Shown one piece after another: positions 10,589 to 22,130 of a stretch of 64,000 nucleotides of DNA (the stretch's first letter is position 1; the number at the start of each line of letters is the position of its first letter). The stretch is taken from the NCBI GenBank assembly GCA_029204225.1, contig CM055108.1, positions 14,639,684 through 14,703,683 of the forward strand, read 5' to 3'. The notes under the pieces were generated by a model. The model had not been told where the DNA came from. It worked only from the letters and a program-made list of their open reading frames with translations, and made no database searches. The position numbers were made by a program, and so were the translations under genes. Source of the DNA: Diphasiastrum complanatum (taxonomy: Eukaryota > Streptophyta > Lycopodiopsida > Lycopodiales > Lycopodiaceae).

Positions 10589-10976
10589 TCAATACTCGTA
10601 GTTGTTTTTTTTGTGATCCTGACGATTGAATCCTTGCACATTTATCTCTGAATGCATATATACATGTTGGACTAGAATTTCAAAAATAGATTTTCCTCCT
10701 AATGATGTTCTGAAATCCAAAATTTTGGCCTTCCAATAAGATCGAAATGATAGTTTTGACCTTTTGGTTTTTTGAAATATTCCTCTTGATGATGGATGCA
10801 TCAAAACCCAAGAGTTTTTGAATATTTTCTTGGCACCCATAATCCATTATCATCTTTCTTGTTGAAGAGAAGCACATAATTGATTGAAGAGTACGACTTC
10901 CTTGATGGCACCATTCATTATGCGCAGGCAAAAATCTAAAACATTGAACTATGAATCTGAAAATATGTGTAGGCAA
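10589..10976 (-). CDS. Possible upstream exon(s) of the same unrecognised minus-strand gene
   Basis: Two overlapping minus-strand frames. The one at 10840-10589 has a plausible sequence (WVLMHPSSRGIFQKTKRSKL, then FRSYWKAKILDF, then FEILVQHVYMHSEINVQGF). It ends 78 bp before the acceptor of the exon at 10510-10236. No family is recognised and the start is not established. Confidence 0.25.
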
Positions 10977-10979
10977 AAA

Positions 10980-11376
10980 GCCATGAATCTAAAAATATGT
11001 GTTGGCAAAAATTTGAAACACTGAACTATTTGGCGCTATGAATTAACTCTAGTTAACCTTGTTAACCATGATTTGACAATGCATATACATTAATGGTACA
11101 TCGATTTTCTCATTTCAACCATTTGTCATATTCATTTTCAATATTTTTGGGTTTCTTCGGATTGTGATGAGCTGGAAGGGCAGGCCTCAATAACCAATAA
11201 CAATTTTCACATGTTGTCCGACGAAACAGTAATATATTTTTAAAAAAATTATATTTATATATGAGAAATTCTACGTTACGTAGAACTCTGATTTCAAGGT
11301 TTCAATTGGTCCACATGGCAACGAAAATAAGAAAAAATAAATAAACATCTTTTTTGTTGGGCTCTAAGTTTCTCTA
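10980..11376. other. Intergenic, no supported gene
   Basis: AT-rich. A 21-nt stretch containing aatctgaaaatatgtg is nearly repeated at 10956 and 10987. Nothing else was seen. Confidence 0.4.
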
Positions 11377-11740
11377 ATGTATTTGGAAGTTTTGGACACA
11401 TACACTTCACATGAAGTGAAATATGGAGGAGGCATGCAAGCATTTGTTATTCACTCACATAAATTGCTTGATTGTTGTTGTTTTCTAGAGATATCAAAGG
11501 TGGAAGCATGGAGGGATCACAATCTTTACATTCTATTTTGTTCACGTACTAGTTTCATCTTGACATGTAAATTTGATGTAAGAAATAGTGAGGCATTTAA
11601 CATGGACACTATTATCTATATCAATAATGAATGTTCCTATTTTGAGCATTACAAGACCGCATAGAGAAGGTCTATTCTTAGTATGGAGATTATTTTTAAG
11701 ATGGATCAAAGTTGTGTGGTAAAACTAGTTGAAGAGGGAG
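11377..11740 (+). pseudogene. Possible 3' end of a degraded copia-like element
   Basis: An open stretch (11377-11664) without recognisable domains leads into a purine run (gttgaagagggag, 11728-11740) that sits directly against an LTR-like TGTGAAAATTG. The position and the purine run are what one expects of a polypurine tract at the end of an LTR retrotransposon; the protein itself does not prove it. Confidence 0.3.
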
Positions 11741-12624
11741 TGTGAAAATTGTCAACTAGTTTAGTGGTCAATTTGGAGGCCAAAGTTAGATATAAAATTA
11801 GAGATACATTTCTTAATGTCAATACGACCTAAAAATAGTGTCTTTACTACTTTTATAAGTACATGAGAAGTTTTTACACTTGGTGTGTGTGGTCGAACCT
11901 AGGACCTCTCCCATTCCGGTGGGGTGCTCTACCACTGAGCTACACGTCCATTTGTGTTCCTAGAGTGTTTTGCAAGGGCTATAGCTTTGACACTTTCTAA
12001 CAGATTCCACACATGTGAAGTAAATAAAAAAACTAGTCAACAAATCTTGATCTAGATTGGCAATTTGACACACAACAGGCATTGATAATCATAAACAAAG
12101 ATCATAGACACAAATCCAAGACCATGTGCGAAGATCATCCTAATGTATGGATTTAGAATAGTGTTTGAAGTACTTGAAGTCTTGGTTTCATTTGGATAAA
12201 AGAAAATCAATGTACATGGGGAGCAAACTTGAGACTGCCAATGAGCTCCAAAAATAATCTATCTTATCACTATGGGAGCTTGGAATACATAGCAAAACTC
12301 ATTTCTTTTGTAAAGTTAGATGAATTTCCAACATGTGATAAGGAAGTTAACTCACCCTTTTTGCCCAAAAAGAAACCCCAATCTATTTCCTAGAGACTAG
12401 CTGGTCAAAATCTCATCACAAATCAAGGTGTGGGTCCTATAATGTAGGGATGACCACCAAATAGACATGGCCAACTCTCTTGACTCGACCTAGTCTACAT
12501 TAGGAGTGGATTTCCACGTGGCATCTTGACCTCACATGTGTGGAATCCACTTATTTACAATTTACATTATACTACATGGTTTTTAATCAAGCTAGATTTG
12601 CCATTTTTTTGGCAATTCTTCACA
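11741..12624. mobile_element. LTR (about 884 bp) with TGTGAA...TTCACA ends
   Basis: It starts tgtgaaaattg and ends caattcttcaca, so the ends are short imperfect inverted repeats of the TG..CA type. Read on the minus strand it is preceded by a clear polypurine tract (gaggaggag, 12633-12625), next to copia integrase relics on the minus strand. It is best read as the 3' LTR of that minus-strand element. A second purine tract abuts the other end. A tRNA-like segment lies inside. Confidence 0.6.
11887..11950 (-). repeat. tRNA-like segment (SINE head or tRNA pseudogene)
   Basis: On the minus strand there is an A-box (tagctcagtgg) followed by tagagc, and 30-35 nt later a B-box-like ggttcgaccac. These are internal RNA polymerase III promoter elements. 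The acceptor and T stems do not pair properly and no reliable anticodon can be assigned, so it is not a working tRNA gene. A tRNA-derived SINE head inserted into the surrounding LTR is the simplest explanation. Confidence 0.6.
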
Positions 12625-13660
12625 CTCCTCCTCAAATTTAGCTTGATCTATTTACAACTCTCTTGCTAGATGAATGAATGCTTTTAGAAGTGTCTAAAAA
12701 ATCTAGCTGCAAACAAGGAACTTTGAGACTCCATTAGAGAATGATGTCCATGAAGGATCTTTCACCACCTCTTAAAGGATTCCTTACAAGATGTTCCACA
12801 AATGTGTCTATTTACATGTAGCACACTTCAATAACTATACATCATTCCAAGCCATGGATTCCAAGGCATTTTGCGCACTTGAAGATACATCAATTAAACT
12901 ATTAAGTGCATACATAATATTGCCAAAGACAATTTGCCTTGCTTGATCCATATGATTGAGCCTTCATGGCTCCATCTTGATAATCAAGGTTCTTCTTGGA
13001 GTCCTCGGGTCTTGAGCTTGCTCCTTCACTTGACTTGACTCCAAAGCATCAATGAATTGAATATGGTGTTGATCCAAAGGTGCTTCTTCAAGTTTACAAA
13101 TCTTCCACTCTTGAAAGATCACATTTTCACCATTGACAAATTCTTTGGTGGAAAACAAGTAGATTCTACAATCTCTACTTGAAGAGCAAAACACTACCAT
13201 TTTTCCTATCATTGAAATAGGATAATCTTTGGTCCTTACATTGGAATGATCATGCTCCAAAAGCATGTGGACCCAAAGATTTCCAATACAAATGATGTTT
13301 CATATTTTATGACTCTATTCAAACTATCCAATGAAATTGCTTTATCAACAACAAATGTAGATTTCAAAGCATCCCATTTCATTGTCTTGTCATACAAAGT
13401 AATAAACACCACGAATCTTAAAGGTAAGAAATAAGTCACCTCATCTCTACTAATACTTTCCAAAAAGTATTCAAAGATAGTAGACTCTCCAACGCTCACC
13501 ACCCTTGCAAGATGCACACTTGAATGGACAATTTGTAGCACACTTGAATGGACAATTTGCATGCAATTTGATGAATCGGCCATTGTCATTGAGGACCTCC
13601 TTGGCACTCTCATGCTTTGAAGCTGATTCTCGAGATCTTCCTCTTTTTGATGATTCAAAT
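12625..13660 (-). mobile_element. Degenerate Ty1/copia relic (integrase region)
   Basis: Minus strand. A frame at 13658-13236 contains LQIVHSSV, matching the copia integrase landmark where LxLVHSDxxGP is usual, followed after a shift by FEYFLESISRDEVTYFLPL, which corresponds to the F-DD-x-SR-x-x-W-x-YFL region. The first catalytic Asp is Ser. A second frame (13266-12964) continues with copia-like polyprotein (YLFSTKEFVNGENVIFQEW). RT and RNase H are missing, so the element is internally deleted. A 26-27-bp tandem duplication (13514-13562) lies within. Confidence 0.55.
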
Positions 13661-14089
13661 CATGGAATTTTAGTGTCGGATTGTCCTCATTCTAAAAATT
13701 CAAGAAATGCCTTGCTCTTCTTTCTTCAAACTAAATAACCTCATTGACTGGAGGATTCAGAATTGTTTGTCCGCTGGCCAGAATATAGTGCTGATGTGGG
13801 TTTTGTTTTAGAATTTGAAAAACTATTACTTGTTTTGAATGCAGCAAGTTTATTGTTTGTTAGTTTCGTATGCATGAAACTCGTGTGTAGTAAAGTAGGT
13901 AGATCCATATAATGCTTAGGTTACATAGTAAATCAATGTAAATCTCTAGTATTTTGCTTGCAAGCAATTTGAGATGCAAGATCTAGAATGCATAAGTTTT
14001 AAAAGACCAATGACTCACAAAAAAAAAACAAGAAATTAGAGAGAAACCTCAAAGGTTTCCTAAACACTCTAAATTAAAATACATTTTAA
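13661..14089. other. Intergenic, no supported gene
   Basis: No coding potential or structured repeat was recognised. Confidence 0.4.
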
Positions 14090-15378
14090 AAACAAAGCCA
14101 TATTTTTGGATGAGCATATTCAACAGCACCACTTGAACAGTCCATTTTAAAGGGATGGTGATATATCCGCATCTCACCGAGATGGATATTCGCTCATCTA
14201 ATACTTTCTAGAACAGTGGATTAATACGATGACACGTTTCTTCCATTGCACATCAATAAAAGATAAAGATAAACAGTTGCAAAAGTCTAAACCAGGTATA
14301 CTAAGTCAGAACTAAGAGATAAGAGCAGCAAGTTTTGAGGAAGCTGGCTGCCATCACAATTTTTTGAATCAAATTTGTATGTTATTGGTTTTGATTTTGG
14401 GTTGTTGGCAGATTGATGTGATGCATCGGCTGTGTTGATTTCAGCTCCATTTTATTGCATCATATGAGAGATTTTTTTTCTGCTTCTCCTTTCCTTTAGA
14501 CTGTCTCCATAATGCTTGCTTATGTAGTCGTTGAAGTAATCCAATTACTGTACGAACTAGAGGTTTTTGTGTGCTTGTAGACGTCTATGAACACTCTTGG
14601 AAAGCACAAGTTGATCACTACTTAGAGCATACAGATTAATTTGATTGCTGAAGGGCGCTCTGTAACCAGTCACTGAATGTGCATGTAGGATAGTATGGAT
14701 CAAGTATCTTTCAGCGCAGATCAATTCCAAGCCATTGTTGCGCCAAAAGTGAACATGATTGAAGCGGGTCTCTACTCTCTGCGTAGACGTTTATTCCGCT
14801 TGTCACTGACTTTCTATGATAGATCTTTGTTTTGCTTATTCTGACATTCCTTTCAAATACATTCAGCAATCTCCTTGTTCTACTTTCACAGGTGGAGGGA
14901 TAAATCTATGGGTTCTGGGAGTGCTAGTGACGCTGAAGGCACTTGGCAATGAAACGGGGGGATCATATGCCGTATTTGAGGATCGTGTACCTCCTGGATC
15001 TGGCCCTCCACCTCATATTCACACACTGGAGGATGTGCCGTGGTACATGCTTGAAGGAGAGCTTATCTGGCTTGTGGGCGGCAATGAATTCCGCGCCAAG
15101 CCGGATCGTTTATTCATCTGCCTCGTTTTGTTCCTCACACTTTCGAAAATAGGTTCGACAAGACTGCAGTAATGGTACTGAACTACGCTCCGGGAGGACT
15201 TGAGAATTGGTTCTTGCAGGTGGGAAAGAGAGTGCAGGATCCTGCAGAAGCCCCACCTCAGGTGAGCAATGAAAAGAGGAAGAAGGCAGTGGAGTTGATG
15301 AAAGATTATGGAGTTATTTATGCTGGAAACCCTGAACAAAAGCAGCAATCATCCGGTGCAACCATCTAGAGCTCTCCC
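14090..15378 (+). repeat. Segmental inverted duplication, left copy
   Basis: This segment matches the reverse complement of 56786-58130. It includes upstream DNA, exon 1, intron and exon 2 of a cupin gene. By eye the exon-2 halves differ at roughly 20 of 480 positions. Homology starts near the acaaagccatatttttgg block at 14092 and ends just after the stop codon, where poly-C begins. Confidence 0.85.
14695..15369 (+). pseudogene. Cupin-domain gene, copy 2, frameshifted
   Basis: Exon 1 is 14695-14767 (MDQVSFSADQF), intron 14768-14891, exon 2 from 14892, with the same splice sites as copies 1 and 3. Compared with copy 3, one A is missing at about 15102-15103 (aagccggatcg against aaaccaggatcg). 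This shifts the frame just before cupin motif 2, so the predicted product ends at 15172 after a nonsense tail. The rest of the original frame is still open to TAG at 15369, so the break looks recent. Copy 2 also has Val where the motif-1 metal-ligand Glu should be (HIHTLEDVPWYM). The sequence encodes no intact product. Confidence 0.85.
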
Positions 15379-15500
15379 CTCTCCTCCTCCCCCCCCCCCC
15401 CCCCCCTATCACTCTCCCCCGGGGGGAGCACCGCGCACGCGCGGGAGGGGTTTGGCCCCGGTGCCCTCCTGCGGCCCTGTCAGCCGCGCAGTGCTCGTCA
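15370..15500. repeat. Poly-C tract and GC-rich island
   Basis: A run of about 20 C at about 15387-15407 is followed by an unusually GC- and CpG-rich 70-bp stretch (gcaccgcgcacgcgcgggag, then gtttggccccggtgccc) that stands out from the AT-rich surroundings. It sits exactly at the end of the cupin duplication. The corresponding position of copy 3 has a short G-run (56780-56792). Confidence 0.8.
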
Positions 15501-15654
15501 TATTTCTCAAACTTATCTACTTATGATGGACCTATCCGTTAATTTTTACAGCAAATGATTATGCTTGTAAAAATTTAAAATTTAAAATTATAAATATATA
15601 CATAGTCTATGTAGTAATAGATTGTTAGATTTATATTTATTTTGAACTAAGAAT

Positions 15655-15658
15655 GATA

Positions 15659-15696
<38 letters not shown>

Positions 15697-15755
15697 AGAG
15701 AGAGAATGTTTGTGAACATGTTTAGCAGTTTACATTGATTTAAGATTTAAGATTC

Positions 15756-15786
<31 letters not shown>

Positions 15787-15825
15787 AGGGAAGTGTGTGT
15801 GTTGTGTTTTGCATTTTGAATTTAA

Positions 15826-15864
<39 letters not shown>

Positions 15865-15959
15865 GTGTGTGTGTGTGTTTTGTATTATGCATTAGTTTAG
15901 GGTATTTAAGAATGAAAGATAAATAAATAATGTTTGATAAAAAATTTATATTAAATTTT

Positions 15960-15994
<35 letters not shown>

Positions 15995-16020
15995 TATGTG
16001 TGTGAGTGTGTTTTGATTAA
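15655..16020. repeat. Four GA microsatellites followed by GT/TTTTG blocks
   Basis: GA tracts at about 15661-15692, 15754-15779, 15830-15861 and 15967-15994. Most are followed by a TGTGTG run and tttt(g), with related short flanks such as ttaagat or agaatgatagat. The regular re-use of flanks suggests local duplication of a compound unit of roughly 90-130 bp. Confidence 0.8.
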
Positions 16021-16029
16021 AATTTAGAG

Positions 16030-16460
16030 TAGTAGATGACTAGATAGTGTTTGATGGTGATTGTATGTTTAAATTTGCTTATAATAATAGTTCAATTGTG
16101 TAATTTAGTGTTATTTTATTGCTTGTGCATGTGACAAAAATATTCAAAAAAAAGAGAGCAAGCGTTTAAAGAGCGAGCAATTGCACATTTGCACTTAAGC
16201 TTCGAGTGAGTTTACCGGTGATTTTGTGTTGTTTCAATTTGTTTTATTATTAGAATACGTTATCTAACATAGTAAGAAATTAAATGTAATTCATAATTTT
16301 CATTTTGTTCAAAGCAATATCATATTTTATCGCATACACTAGCAATTAATTAATATGCAAAGGTGAAATGTAGATAATTAAAATCCTCAATCCTAGGAAA
16401 GTGTGTAGCCCTTACTTTTCTCTCGTTGAAGGCGAGATTCTAATCTTTCCAACTTGCATG
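16030..16460. other. AT-rich spacer, left flank of the CACTA transposase gene
   Basis: No coding potential. If the CACTA element is complete its left terminus should lie here or in the microsatellite region, but I see no CACTA-type terminus or GACGTC array on this side. Confidence 0.35.
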
Positions 16461-16615
16461 AAAAAACCTACACGCCGTAGGGAGGGAATATGTCGTGACA
16501 TTCTGAAATAGGACATAACCGCAAGGTTCGAGTATTATAATTATCACATTCAACTCTATTTATAAAAGTATACATAAAAAGTATTGCGATGAATATAAAA
16601 AAAAATGATAGATAA

Positions 16616-19600
16616 TCATAGATCATTCTCATCATTAACATCATTTTCGTCATCACACAAGTCTTGACACTCATCTGAATCTAGGTCTAGGTATAATCGT
16701 AAATTTTGATGATGTGAGCTACCATCATATTCAATCTTCTCTTCTTCTAATTCTATCTCATCCAAACGTGGGGGCCTCAAATTAACTCCAATTTGGTCTT
16801 GTACGATCGTAGGAATCTCATCATTTTCATTTGTACCGTCTTCTCCCATCATTTCGACATCATTTGGAGTTTGGATGAGTGGTTCAGGTTCTTCCAAAAC
16901 GTCACCAAAATTGGGTGGTGGTTCGTCGTGTGTATCCAATTCAACAATATTTTTTCCTTCAAACACGCATCGTTTTCTTGCATTAAGTTGGATCACATAC
17001 CACCATCTTGGGTCTATTCGATCTGGATGGAATATAATCTGCCAAAGAATTAAAAAAAATTAAGTTAGTCTTATAAGATTGATACATAAATAATTGGGTT
17101 GCGAATATTAATGACATTGAAATTTTAGAGTCTCACTTGTTCCCAATGTCGTGGCAATACTAAAATGTCATGAGAGTCCATCAATATACATTTTGTTGAG
17201 TCAATTTGAAAAAAACTTTGAGTTATCATTTCTAATCGTGGCGTTGCTTTCACGAAAGATGACCTCAAACCATTTTACGTCAAAAATAAAGTATTTGCCG
17301 TTAGTCTCGTAATCGACTTCATAAATATGTTGCAATGTGCCGACATAGTCTAGGTCGCCCGAAATGACATTAGGGTCCCTCGCACTAGAACGACTCTCTT
17401 GTTGAAAGTTGGCCATTATACCACAATCATATGTACGTCGCTTGTTGTCAACTCTCTCAACACGATAATGGTGTCCATATGCCCACATGGCAGTGTATGA
17501 TCTATACTAAAACACAAAAAAAAACAAATGTGTGTAATTAGAAATACTATATTGAGTAGTACAAAAACAAAACTTCACAAAAACAATATTACACTAACCT
17601 TCCATCCACATCCACGAACAAATTTCCATTCTAATTCGATCACTTCTTCTCCGTTTTTGGATGCTTTTAGCATCGTATCAAAAACCCATTCACGAGAGTA
17701 TTTTGAAGGTAAAGGCTCCAAAGGTTTGTCGTTCTCCAACGCCTTTCTTCTTCTTCGATTGATATTTCTTCTTCGTTTCAATGTTATGTTTCTTTCCTTT
17801 TTGGCTTCTTCATACCTTGAAATCCACTTTTCCATTTGTCCACAATTATGTAATATGAATGTGTCAATTTTCTCATTTAATTGAGGTGAAAGTTTTTTTT
17901 GCATACCATTTCCTTGTGGTACTTCACCCTTAACACGTTCATCTTCTTCTTCACAGCACATTTTTGGACTTGCAGGATGCAACTGTAAGATTATTTCGGT
18001 GATATAAAACAAAGATTCCTGTACAAGCCAACTTTCTACAATGCTACCTTCTGGCCTTGCCTTTTGTTTCACAAAGCCCTTCAAAACTTTTATAAAGCGC
18101 TCAAGGTAAAACATCCATCTCGTGTGCACAGGTCCTGCAATTGATATTCTTCGACCAAATGCACTAGAATATGAACTTGTATATCCAAAAAGGAAACTGA
18201 AAAATCTCTATCCAACAAACATACCATTTCGATCATTTGGATTTTCATGGAATCCAATTCACTAATTTTTATTTCTTTTGAGGAAATCCACCTGCAAGAT
18301 TGATAGTACATTAGGTTGTTTAACACATTAAAAAATTGAAATAACACATATTTATACAAGTGCTTGAAAAAATATACAAACCTAATCATCGATGACAAAT
18401 TGTAAAGCATATTTCGTACGTCATCGTTGAAGAGACCTCGAATAGAAAGTGAAAGTATGAATTGCAACATCTTATGCCATTAATGTGATTTCAATCCACT
18501 TAATTTACCATCTTTGGTAAATGACTTGCATAAAGAATGTGCATAGCCTGTTGGAGTTCTCATTTGTTTTATGATATGTTTAACATATGAGAGTTGCTCT
18601 TTTGTAAGAATCCATGACACGCTAGGTAGAATCTCATCTCCACCTTCGGTGCATTGAATCCAATAGGGTCTCTTCACATCGGCCGCTTGTAGATCTTTAC
18701 GAGCTGCAAAGTTGTCTTTTATGCCAATGATGTGGTTCCATAAGGATTCACCAACGTTTTTGAATATGTGCATAGGATCCAATAGATGGTTTATTAATAA
18801 ATTTCTCCAATAGGATAATTTATGAAAAATAGACAACTGTTTCATACCATCAATGTATTCATTCCATGAAGAATTAACGTCGTGATGTTTAAGCCATTCA
18901 CCATGCCATTTTGATACTCCCATGCGTGGAGGTGGTGGTGTAGCTAGAGGATTATCTCCTTGTCCTCTAAAAAATCGCCTATTCGACCTTCAAAAAGGAT
19001 GATCAGGCGGCAAGTATTTGCGATTACTTTTGTACACCATTTTTTTAACATATTTGTGCTATGTCGACCCTCCAAAAATGGTCCACAAATATAACATGCG
19101 TTGTAACCTGATGTGGTTAAACCTGCATAGTTCATAAACCAAACTAAACATAAGATTAGTTAAATATACTCCAACGTTAAACCCTAAAACGAATTAGATT
19201 CATTATATAGATACTTGAACATTTGCTTAAACCAGGGTAGTCATGCATCGTCCACATTAGAATTCCACAAACAACGAATTTTCGTTGTTGTAAAGGTCTC
19301 GAGATGTCGTAAGCGTGAATACCATTCCAAAGAATGCACAATTCATCGACCAAAGGTGCAAGATACACATCCATGTTCTTGGCCTTGTACTTTTTTGGAA
19401 TCAATAAAGCCAATAACAAGTGTCCCGTTGTAATACTCAACCATGGAGGTATGTTATAATTAACAAGCACAACTGGCCATGTGGACCAAGTTGATGCTTG
19501 AACGCTAAAAGGATTTACGCCATCCATAGCAAGGCCAAATCTCAAATTACAAGGTTCATTTTTAAACTCGGGCCATTGGTCTTCAATATGTTTTCATGCA

Positions 19601-20459
19601 GGTGAATCACTTGGTACTCGTATTACATCATCCGTAGATCGATTTTTGACATGCCAATCCATTAATTGTGCCAAAGATTTACATCGAAATAAATGTTGCA
19701 ATCGTGGGATAATTAGAAAAGGTCGTAACACTTTTCGTGGCACTTTATCCCCTTGTACGTCATCTCGAAAACGTGAAGCGTTACACATTGGACATTGAAG
19801 CTTTTCTGAATGCTCACCTCTATATAGAACATGGTCTTCTGGACATGCATGTATTGTGTTGTAATCCATTCCAAGCATGGTCATCATCTTTCGTGCTTCT
19901 TTCGTGTTTTAGGTATCACATTTTCATTCGAAAGTATTCGATGCAACAACTTAAAAAAAGAGCAATGTGAGTTGTTAGAGAAGAAAAAAATTTAACTTAA
20001 TGTAAATACGCTATAAAGTATAATAGTTGTGTTATGCGTTAAGTACCCAAATAAAAATGTCATGCTACGATCACTCCATTTGTATGTTGCTTGAATGTTT
20101 AGAATAAGAATTGATGTAGCTAGTCTCAAAATGGATGCTCCAAGATATAAAGGAGCGTCTGCCTCCTTGTGCAATAGAATCTCGTCTTCATCAATCTCAA
20201 ATTGTTCGTGATCTCCGTTTTCATTAAAAGATGCATGCATATCATCATTCTCATTTGTTTCAAAGTAAGATTCAAACATGTTGTGCATTGCTCCATTATG
20301 TTGCACCTCATCATCATAATCATTAGAATCAAGTTGATTATTCTTTTTTTCAATTGTGTTTGTCTCTTCAATTTGTTTGATTCTTTGTTTTCTCATATCT
20401 ATCAAGACTTGACGTTGATTGTAACTAAATACGAATGGATCAACTTCGTGGAATGGCAT
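16616..20459 (-). pseudogene. CACTA (En/Spm) TNP2-type transposase gene, decayed
   Basis: Minus strand, N- to C-terminal. 20459-19992: acidic linker ending with ADAPLYLGAS and LQATYKWSD, the classic TNP2 start. 19887-19594: HACPEDHVLYRGEHSEKLQC and PMCN (Cys pairs). 19545-19177: FGLAMDGVNPF and LMWTMHDYPG. 19135-18944: GYNACYICGP. 18923-18480: LLDPMHIFKNVGESLW and GLKSH. 18470-18090: interrupted by an intron at about 18382-18295. 18129-17575: RWMFYLERFIKVLKGF, ARPEGSIVESWL (DUF4218-type). 17488-17201: DUF4216-type domain (IMANFQQESRSSARDPN). 16996-16616: acidic tail. GT..AG introns are plausible near 19240-19120 as well. In-frame stops occur where family residues are expected: TGA before KHIED, TGA after the PPDHPF segment, and TAA after KSH. 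This protein cuts and joins CACTA element ends; here it is inactive. Confidence 0.85.
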
Positions 20460-20479
20460 TCGATGTATAGGCTACACAC

Positions 20480-21148
20480 ATGAAACAAATTTCATAAGTG
20501 ACATATATAGATTGACGAAGATTATAATAAAAAACAATCATATAAAATTAACAAATCTTAACGTCTTCCAAATTCGATGGTTGACCTTCTTCTTTTCGTC
20601 CAAACTTTCACAAATGATTTTCAACAATGCGTCTTTCACGCATCTTTTGTCCATCACACTTGAGGCATGTGCACCATATTTTATTTTATTTCTCTACGAG
20701 AAACAAAAATCAAGTACATGTCACTTTAGCACAATATTTTAACTTATAATAACAAAGTTTTCATGAACAAAAAAACATGCATGTTTATTACTTACCTTGT
20801 TAACTTGAGTAGTGTCTTCATCGCTGGACTGATCTGAATGTAATTAATCTCGTTGTGATAAACTGCATATATGCACAGGTACAAAACACAAATGACATAA
20901 AATTATTGTATGATTCTAATGTTTTAATTTTTAGATAGTACTATTCTTATACATTGTCGCTTATATGATTTTTTTGCATCTTCGTGCAGGCTCGAGCTCT
21001 ATGTGCATATCTCTCTTCTTTTGTTAACACGGGTATGAAAGTCCCACTTCAACATGCATTGAAGTTCTATAATCGATTTCCTTTTCTACTTCATTTCAAT
21101 ATATTAGGGTTTATTGTAATGTATTGTATGTTTATGAATGTAGTAATC
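20480..21148. promoter_or_regulatory. Divergent intergenic region of the CACTA element
   Basis: It lies between the starts of the minus-strand TNP2 gene and the plus-strand small transposon gene. It is AT-rich with no ORF of its own. It probably holds promoters or 5' introns for both, inferred only from the head-to-head layout. Confidence 0.35.
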
Positions 21149-22130
21149 ATGTCAGGGTCAAACAGTGGTGAAAGCTCGAGAGACTATGTAAAAAATTTAT
21201 ATGAATCATTAACTCCTGAGCAAAAAACACAACTGCAAAGTATGCTTAACCGAGATGAGGGTGGTCCCTCACAAGCGGCCGCGACTCCCTCCCCCACCGA
21301 AGAGTCATCCACAAATCCTTATTATGACGTGGATTCTCAAGGCAATATAATTGCCAATAGAAAAAGGTGAGTGGTTTTGGACCGACTCTATTCTTTATGC
21401 CAACGCCATTTTGGCGACAGATTATTTAGTAAATGGTCCGAACAACTTGCCGCCGATAAACGACAGGTTATTGGTACCCTTCGTGACGAATTCCAACAAG
21501 AAGAGAAATTCGAGGAGAAGGAAATTCATAAGCATATGAGCTTATGGATTAGGCATCATCGTGATATGGCACGACGAGCTTATTTAAGCCCTCCTAGTGT
21601 TCAAGAAATGATTGGAACCGTGTAAAAGCGGATGAACGAACACCAGATAAATACAAGATTTAGAAAGATGTTGCGGCCGCTAGGATGCATGGGATAGGCG
21701 ATTCTAGGTTGGGCTCAAGCGGAAAGGCGGGATTGCAAGCAAGCATAGTAAGTGAACTTACACTACTCTTATAGTTTATCTTTGATTTCATATGCTTTTA
21801 TTTTTTAATATGCATTATGACTAGTTGCTTCAAAGTAGCCCTTAATTAATTTCAAATTAAATTGAATGCATGGATAGTTGGCGGACTATGGACGTCTGCC
21901 AACTAAGGAGGAATACGAATATGCCTACAGGGAATCGTACGACACATTAGTCGACAAACTAAAGAGCGAGGTTCATCTTCCAAATGTAAGTACTAGTTTT
22001 TGTATTCATACTAATGTGGTTTGTATTTTGACATCAATTTTATTTAATTTAATACTATCAAGTATAAAATATTAATGTAGTTTGTTTGCTTGTGTTCATG
22101 CAGACTGGACGTCACGACGACGACGAGTAG
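21149..22130 (+). pseudogene. CACTA second gene, TNPA/Transposase_24-like
   Basis: ATG 21149 (MSGSNSGESSRDYVKNLYES). The open frame continues to 21370, where a single TGA (21368-21370) interrupts it, then resumes with VVLDRLYSLCQRHFGDRLFS, KWSEQLAADKR and WIRHHRDMARRAYL. A frame change at about 21625 leads to AAARMHGIGDSRLGSSGKAG and a donor at 21748 (gtaagt). A middle exon (about 21878-21986) gives ADYGRLPTKEEYEYAYRESY and ends at gtaagt. The last exon (22104-22130) encodes TGRHDDDE and a stop. This layout matches the plant transposase that accompanies TNP2 and binds subterminal repeats. The TGA and frame break make it probably inactive. Confidence 0.7.

Noticed and set aside
11887-11950. 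Functional tRNA gene
   Set aside because: A and B boxes are present, but acceptor and T stems do not pair and no anticodon loop can be assigned.
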